DNA of 64,000 bases from positions 77,603,679 through 77,667,678 of the forward strand of contig OX638134.1 in NCBI GenBank assembly GCA_951804985.1, written 5' to 3'. The position numbers and the translations under genes were made by a program. Below, one piece after another: positions 56,601 through 64,000 of this stretch. The first letter of the stretch is position 1; each line of letters opens with the position of its first letter. The notes under the pieces were generated by a model, which worked only from the letters and a program-made list of their open reading frames with translations, ran no database searches and had not been told where the DNA came from. This DNA is from Dryomyza anilis. Lineage: Eukaryota > Arthropoda > Insecta > Diptera > Dryomyzidae.

Positions 56601-59600
56601 TATTATGATATTATGATATTATGATATTATGATATTATGATATTATGATATTATGATATTATGATATTATGATATTATGATATTATGATATTATGATATT
56701 ATGATATTATGATATTATGATATTATGATATTATGATATTATGATATTATGATATTATGATATTATGATATTATGATATTATGATATTATGATATTATGA
56801 TATTATGATATTATGATATTATGATATTATGATATTATGATATTATGATATTATGATATTATGATATTATGATATTATGATATTATGATATTATGATATT
56901 ATGATATTATGATATTATGATATTATGATATTATGATATTATGATATTATGATATTATGATATTATGATATTATGATATTATGATATTATGATATTATGA
57001 TATTATGATATTATGATATTATGATATTATGATATTATGATATTATGATATTATGATATTATGATATTATGATATTATGATATTATGATATTATGATATT
57101 ATGATATTATGATATTATGATATTATGATATTATGATATTATGATATTATGATATTATGATATTATGATATTATGATATTATGATATTATGATATTATGA
57201 TATTATGATATTATGATATTATGATATTATGATATTATGATATTATGATATTATGATATTATGATATTATGATATTATGATATTATGATATTATGATATT
57301 ATGATATTATGATATTATGATATTATGATATTATGATATTATGATATTATGATATTATGATATTATGATATTATGATATTATGATATTATGATATTATGA
57401 TATTATGATATTATGATATTATGATATTATGATATTATGATATTATGATATTATGATATTATGATATTATGATATTATGATATTATGATATTATGATATT
57501 ATGATATTATGATATTATGATATTATGATATTATGATATTATGATATTATGATATTATGATATTATGATATTATGATATTATGATATTATGATATTATGA
57601 TATTATGATATTATGATATTATGATATTATGATATTATGACATTATGACATTATGATATTATGATATTATGATATTATGATATTATGATATTATGATATT
57701 ATGATATTATGATATTATGATATTATGATATTATGATATTATGATATTATGATATTATGATATTATGATATTATGATATTATGATATTATGATATTATGA
57801 TATTATGATATTATGATATTATGATATTATGATATTATGATATTATGATATTATGATATTATGATATTATGATATTATGATATTATGATATTATGATATT
57901 ATGATATTATGATATTATGATATTATGATATTATGATATTATGATATTATGATATTATGATATTATGATATTATGATATTATGATATTATGATATTATGA
58001 TATTATGATATTATGATATTATGATATTATGATATTATGATATTATGATATTATGATATTATGATATTATGATATTATGATATTATGATATTATGATATT
58101 ATGATATTATGACATTATGATATTATGATATTATGATATTATGATATTATGATATTATGATATTATGATATTATGATATTATGATATTATGATATTATGA
58201 TATTATGATATTATGATATTATGATATTATGATATTATGATATTATGATATTATGATATTATGATATTATGACATTATGATATTATGATATTATGATATT
58301 ATGATATTATGATATTATGATATTATGATATTATGATATTATGATATTATGATATTATGATATTATGATATTATGATATTATGATATTATGATATTATGA
58401 TATTATGATATTATGATATTATGATATTATGATATTATGATATTATGATATTATGATATTATGATATTATGATATTATGATATTATGATATTATGATATT
58501 ATGATATTATGATATTATGATATTATGATATTATGATATTATGATATTATGATATTATGATATTATGATATTATGATATTATGATATTATGATATTATGA
58601 TATTATGATATTATGATATTATGATATTATGATATTATGATATTATGATATTATGATATTATGATATTATGATATTATGATATTATGATATTATGATATT
58701 ATGATATTATGATATTATGATATTATGATATTATGATATTATGATATTATGATATTATGATATTATGATATTATGATATTATGATATTATGATATTATGA
58801 TATTATGATATTATGATATTATGATATTATGATATTATGATATTATGATATTATGATATTATGATATTATGATATTATGATATTATGATATTATGATATT
58901 ATGATATTATGATATTATGATATTATGATATTATGATATTATGATATTATGATATTATGATATTATGATATTATGATATTATGATATTATGATATTATGA
59001 TATTATGATATTATGATATTATGATATTATGATATTATGATATTATGATATTATGATATTATGATATTATGATATTATGATATTATGATATTATGATATT
59101 ATGATATTATGATATTATGATATTATGATATTATGATATTATGATATTATGATATTATGATATTATGATATTATGATATTATGATATTATGATATTATGA
59201 CATTATGACATTATGATATTATGATATTATGATATTATGATATTATGACATTATGATATTATGATATTATGATATTATGATATTATGATATTATGACATT
59301 ATGATATTATGATATTATGATATTATGATATTATGATATTATGATATTATGATATTATGATATTATGATATTATGATATTATGATATTATGATATTATGA
59401 TATTATGATATTATGATATTATGATATTATGATATTATGATATTATGATATTATGATATTATGATATTATGATATTATGATATTATGATATTATGATATT
59501 ATGATATTATGATATTATGATATTATGATATTATGATATTATGATATTATGATATTATGATATTATGATATTATGATATTATGATATTATGATATTATGA

Positions 59601-61050
59601 TATTATGATATTATGATATTATGATATTATGATATTATGATATTATGATATTATGATATTATGATATTATGATATTATGATATTATGATATTATGATATT
59701 ATGATATTATGATATTATGATATTATGACATTATGACATTATGATATTATGATATTATGATATTATGATATTATGACATTATGATATTATGATATTATGA
59801 TATTATGATATTATGATATTATGATATTATGATATTATGATATTATGATATTATGATATTATGATATTATGATATTATGATATTATGATATTATGATATT
59901 ATGATATTATGATATTATGATATTATGATATTATGATATTATGATATTATGATATTATGATATTATGATATTATGATATTATGACATTATGACATTATGA
60001 TATTATGATATTATGATATTATGATATTATGATATTATGATATTATGATATTATGATATTATGATATTATGATATTATGATATTATGATATTATGATATT
60101 ATGATATTATGATATTATGATATTATGATATTATGATATTATGATATTATGATATTATGATATTATGATATTATGATATTATGATATTATGATATTATGA
60201 TATTATGATATTATGATATTATGATATTATGATATTATGATATTATGATATTATGATATTATGATATTATGATATTATGATATTATGATATTATGATATT
60301 ATGATATTATGATATTATGATATTATGATATTATGATATTATGATATTATGATATTATGATATTATGATATTATGATATTATGATATTATGATATTATGA
60401 TATTATGATATTATGATATTATGATATTATGATATTATGATATTATGATATTATGATATTATGATATTATGATATTATGATATTATGATATTATGATATT
60501 ATGATATTATGATATTATGATATTATGATATTATGATATTATGATATTATGATATTATGATATTATGATATTATGATATTATGATATTATGATATTATGA
60601 TATTATGATATTATGATATTATGATATTATGATATTATGATATTATGATATTATGATATTATGATATTATGATATTATGATATTATGATATTATGATATT
60701 ATGATATTATGATATTATGATATTATGATATTATGATATTATGATATTATGATATTATGATATTATGATATTATGATATTATGATATTATGATATTATGA
60801 TATTATGATATTATGATATTATGATATTATGATATTATGATATTATGATATTATGATATTATGATATTATGATATTATGATATTATGATATTATGATATT
60901 ATGATATTATGATATTATGATATTATGATATTATGATATTATGATATTATGATATTATGATATTATGATATTATGATATTATGATATTATGATATTATGA
61001 TATTATGATATTATGATATTATGATATTATGATATTATGATATTATGATA
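53661..61050 (+). repeat. 8-bp satellite G (GATATTAT), 7.4-kb array
   Basis: About 920 tandem copies of GATATTAT. By eye every unit is identical except about 21 units that read GACATTAT, and all variant C positions checked (53665, 54537, 55401 to 59993) fall in the same register modulo 8, so no net phase-changing indel is seen across the array. Degenerate units occur only at the extreme edges (53590-53670, 61045-61058). It encodes nothing: ATGATATTATGA closes all frames quickly. Confidence 0.99.
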
Positions 61051-62319
61051 TAATGATAATATAATTGCAATACATTTTTACAAATATTAAATAAAAAAGT
61101 ATTAAAATTTGTTTTAAATTATTAACTTATATATTAAAAAGTTTTAAATAAAGCCCAAGGCGACAGACGTCGAGACAGAAATTGGTCGTAAAGTTTGGTT
61201 CTAAAAAATTCATGTAAAAACCCCTAAATTTCCAAAACACGGTTTTGCCATAAAAAAGTGTTAAACAGAATAAAAATAAATGACAGTTGAAAATCAATCA
61301 ATAAACCGAAAACATTGTTAACTATTTTTGTTTTTTTTTTGATATTTTCTCAGTTTTGTTTCCTTTTTCATTTGTTTCGATTTTGTTAGTTTAGCCAAAT
61401 GTTCGATTTTTATTTTATTACAAAACGTGCAGTTTTTGTTGTTCTCGTTTTTGTGATTGCTTGGCTAATAGGTCATCGATCTTAAAACATTTAAATTTGA
61501 TTTGCGTCGCGTCGGAACGTCCGATGGTGTTGGTCATTGATCCAACCAACAATCGATACAATCGTCAAGAACCAAAGAAACCACCGTTCGTTCGTTTACC
61601 ACATTTGATTGAAATTTGTAAAAAACCTATTTGATTTACTGAACGAACTTGTTTTAACCCAGAAATGTTGACCCCCATAGTTGAAGAAGAATTAATGCCA
61701 GAAACTCAATTTGAAGTCATTGAAAGTTTCACAGCATCTTTGAAAGTTCTATAGATTGTTTTATTTTTTTTTTTGCAGAGACCTTTTGACAGGTTTTTGT
61801 ATTTTTTTTTGTTCATCGATATTTTTATGCGCACTTAAGCGATTTTTATGTTTATTAATCGGCGGCCATCAATCAGAAATTAGTTGGGAATTTAGAGTTA
61901 ATTAGCCACAGTGGAAGAAGCGACTTTAACTTAAAGACCTGTTAAATTTGTTATTTTATTTCTTCTTTATATTCTGTATTTTTGCAGATTTTAATCGGTA
62001 AATTAGCCAGTAATTTCGAGGTGATAAAATTTTAGTACTATTTTAAGTTTTTGTTTTATGGTGTGGGGCGTGTGAGCGAAAATACAAAATTTAATAAATC
62101 GCAGACATTCTCGAAAATCAATAAAAACAATCTGTAATGTTTTGTTTTGATCTTTGACAAAAACCAGTTTTAAGTTTACTGGAAATCAATGAGTATCGTG
62201 TGCAGGCAAATGACCTTAAAATTTTATGAATTCGGTAACATTTCAGGGAAAAAAGGGAGAGGTACAAATTGTAGATTCTTGGGTACGCCAAAATATGATG
62301 ACATTTTTTAATATTGAAT
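61051..62319. other. Unique DNA
   Basis: AT-rich with a less biased segment 61480-61610 (GCGTCGCGTCGGAACGTCCG). A 29-codon frame at 61665-61754 is too short to support. No recognised gene or repeat. Confidence 0.4.
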
Positions 62320-63180
62320 TTTTAGTAAAAATTTAAATTTTAGTAAAAAATTTATTTTTAAGTGAAAAATTGAGTTTTTTGTGAAAAATTTAATTTTTAG
62401 TAATAAAATTGAATTTTATTTGAAAAAATTATTTTTTTTTTAATGAGAAATTGATTTTTTTTTAGTGAAAATTTGAATTTTGAGTGAAATATTGAATTAT
62501 GAGAGAAAATTTGAATTTTGAGTGAAATATTAAATATTGATTGAACTTTTTTAGTGCAAAATTGAATTTTGAGTGTAAAATTGAATTTTGAGTGAAAATT
62601 TGATTTTTGAGTGAAAATTTAATGTTTGAGTGATATATTAAATTTTGAGTGATAAAATTTAATTCTTAGTGAAAATTTGAATTTATTGAGTGAAAAATCT
62701 GGATTTTTTTAGTGAAAAATTAAATTTAAATGATAAATATAATTTTGAGTGAAAAATCAAATTTTTAGTGCAAAATTCAATTTTTAGTGAAAACTAGAAT
62801 TTTTTGTGAAAAATTTAATTTTGAGTGAAAATAGTAATTTTGAGTGAAAATTTTTGATTTTTAGTGAAAAATTGAATTTTTAGTGAAAATTTGAATTTTG
62901 AGTGAAAAATTGAATTTCGAATGATAAATTAAATTTTTAATGAAAATTTGACTTTTGAGTGAAAAATTGAATTTTGAGTGAAAAATTGAATTTTGAGTGA
63001 AAAATTTAATTTTGAGTGAAAAATCAAATTTTGAGTGAAAAATCAAATTTTTAGTGAAAAATCAAATTTTTAGTGAAAAATTGAATTTTAAATGAAAAAT
63101 CAAATTTTTAGTGAAAAATTGAATTTTGAGTGAAAAATCAAATTTTTAGTGAATAAATAAATTTTTAATTAAAAATTAAA
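62320..63180 (+). repeat. Diverged 19-bp satellite A, plus orientation, array 4
   Basis: Units on the theme GAATTTTGAGTGAAAAATT, differing from the 1-1510 unit mainly at ATTTTTAGT versus ATTTTGAGT, with frequent substitutions and length changes. This G variant is locally common (62900-63050), so it is a subfamily. The minus-strand frame 62861-63046 (Phe-Ser-Leu-Lys repeats) is an artefact. Confidence 0.92.
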
Positions 63181-64000
63181 ATTATACTAAATTCTTCAAA
63201 GTTTCCATTTTACCAAAAAAAAAAATATACGATATGCATTGAAGCAGTGCAATTTCTCATAAATTATATTGCGAGAACTATTCGTACTATTTGGACATGT
63301 AGTGCTGCTTCGTATGTTTTCACCACATTTACGTTTGCCAATCTGGCCAGACTATTTAATGCTAATTGTCTACATTAATGATGACTTTTTGGCGCGGCTC
63401 ATTGCGCGACAGCAGTGGAGATGCCACATTTTCTATGTGGCATGTGTTGCGAAAAACAGATACCACTCACCAGAGGTGGCACCAGGAATCATTGAAATGT
63501 ACAAAAATGCGACCGAGGCGGCGTTAAACAGCCTCAGAAGAATTTGTGGAATGAATAGCAGCACAATCGGCCGCCACTGTATTGACAACCAATTGAAATA
63601 ATTCAACAAAAATTTCTAAATTCGTCTATATACGTTCTATATATATAAAAAAAGGGAATTAAAACCATCGCAGTTTTGTATTACTTGGTACTGTTTTGTC
63701 TCTAAATTATAATAGATCCTAATTTGTAATGACGATGAGACCGACAATTTCAACCAAAAATTCCAAATTGTCTTCGTCTTGTTGCCACAAAAATACATTT
63801 TTATTTATATGATGGAGACGTTGATGAGGTTCTCTTCAATTTCGGTATTATTTTTATATTTATTTTTGCTGTCTGCCTTATAAAAATCTATAGCACGTAT
63901 ATATCGCATCAAGTATATTTGTGTATTTGCCACAATTTAACACAAAAATAAATTTTCCGCGCAATTTTCGTTAAAATTAAAAAATTAAAATAGAAAAAAA
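63181..64000. other. Unique right end with an unassigned open frame
   Basis: 63269-63601 is a 110-codon plus-strand frame (MRELFVLFGHVV…) in a locally less AT-rich stretch with non-repetitive composition. The C-terminal half (RQQWRCHIFYVACVAKNRYH and beyond) is not low complexity. I recognise no domain and the start is simply the first ATG. A 9-bp hairpin, ATGCCACAT/ATGTGGCAT (63421-63443), lies inside. It could be an exon, a fragment of a mobile element or chance. The remainder to 64000 is AT-rich. Confidence 0.3.

Noticed and set aside
53661..61050. A telomeric repeat
   Set aside because: GATATTAT is interstitial, flanked by unique DNA on both sides, and unlike known insect telomere sequences (TTAGG or fly retroelement/satellite telomeres).
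61665..61754. A 29-codon frame beginning MLTPIVEEELMPETQF
   Set aside because: Too short and without splice or homology evidence.
1..64000. CRISPR-like arrays
   Set aside because: All arrays are head-to-tail tandem repeats without unique spacers of constant length, and there are no cas genes; the genome is eukaryotic.

Overview
This window looks like non-coding, repeat-dominated nuclear DNA from an insect, most likely a higher fly (Brachycera). I could support no intact protein-coding gene. The fly assignment is inference from three things. First, there are unique islands rich in CAG/CAA and GTTGC/GACAG words, as is common in fly introns and intergenic DNA. Second, three to five dispersed elements carry the TTCTTGATCAG…GCCATGTCCGTCTGTC core that I associate with the DINE-1/INE-1 (mini-me) family of Diptera. 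Third, AT content is very high, with no bacterial-style gene packing. The window could be intergenic heterochromatin or part of a very large satellite-filled intron; the sequence alone cannot decide.

Layout. 1-1510: 19-bp satellite. 1.5-6.5 kb: AT-rich DNA, T-rich and CAG-rich islands, and a 15-bp satellite (2795-4250). 6.5-7.4 kb: DINE-like copy 1. 7.8-8.6 kb: five units of a ~160-bp satellite. 9.3-10 kb: possible foldback remnant. 11.2-16.4 kb: two arrays of one 11-bp satellite in opposite orientation around a 1.5-kb unique island. 18.2-21.5 kb: degenerate ~15-16-bp minisatellite split by a 1.76-kb insertion with terminal inverted repeats. 22.7-24.4 kb: inverted-repeat-bounded segment holding a foldback and a small MITE. 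24.86-25.06 kb: a broken LINE reverse-transcriptase tail, followed directly by a 15-bp CCACACT satellite that reappears inverted at 29.1-30.9 kb in composite modules. 32.8-34.9 kb: diverged relative of the 19-bp satellite. 35.2-36.3 kb: DINE-like copy 2 with a tRNA-derived SINE inside. 37.8-41.8 kb: nested inverted repeats, a foldback and a palindromic MITE. 42.5-43.9 kb: two minisatellites. 44.9-49.3 kb: two inverted-orientation arrays of the 19-bp satellite around a 1-kb island. 51.4-52.2 kb: DINE-like copy 3. 53.66-61.05 kb: a 7.4-kb array of an 8-bp unit. 62.3-63.2 kb: diverged 19-bp satellite in the original orientation.

The overall theme is short islands of unique fly-like DNA between tandem arrays. 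The same array family often returns in the opposite orientation on the other side of an island, and non-autonomous elements are nested in the islands. The most informative observations are the inverted satellite pairs, the SINE with a visible empty site, a foldback whose spacer is flipped relative to its flanks, the rigid register of the 8-bp array with single-position variants, and the LINE remnant at the head of a satellite. I found no defence system, CRISPR array, operon, rRNA or functional tRNA gene.
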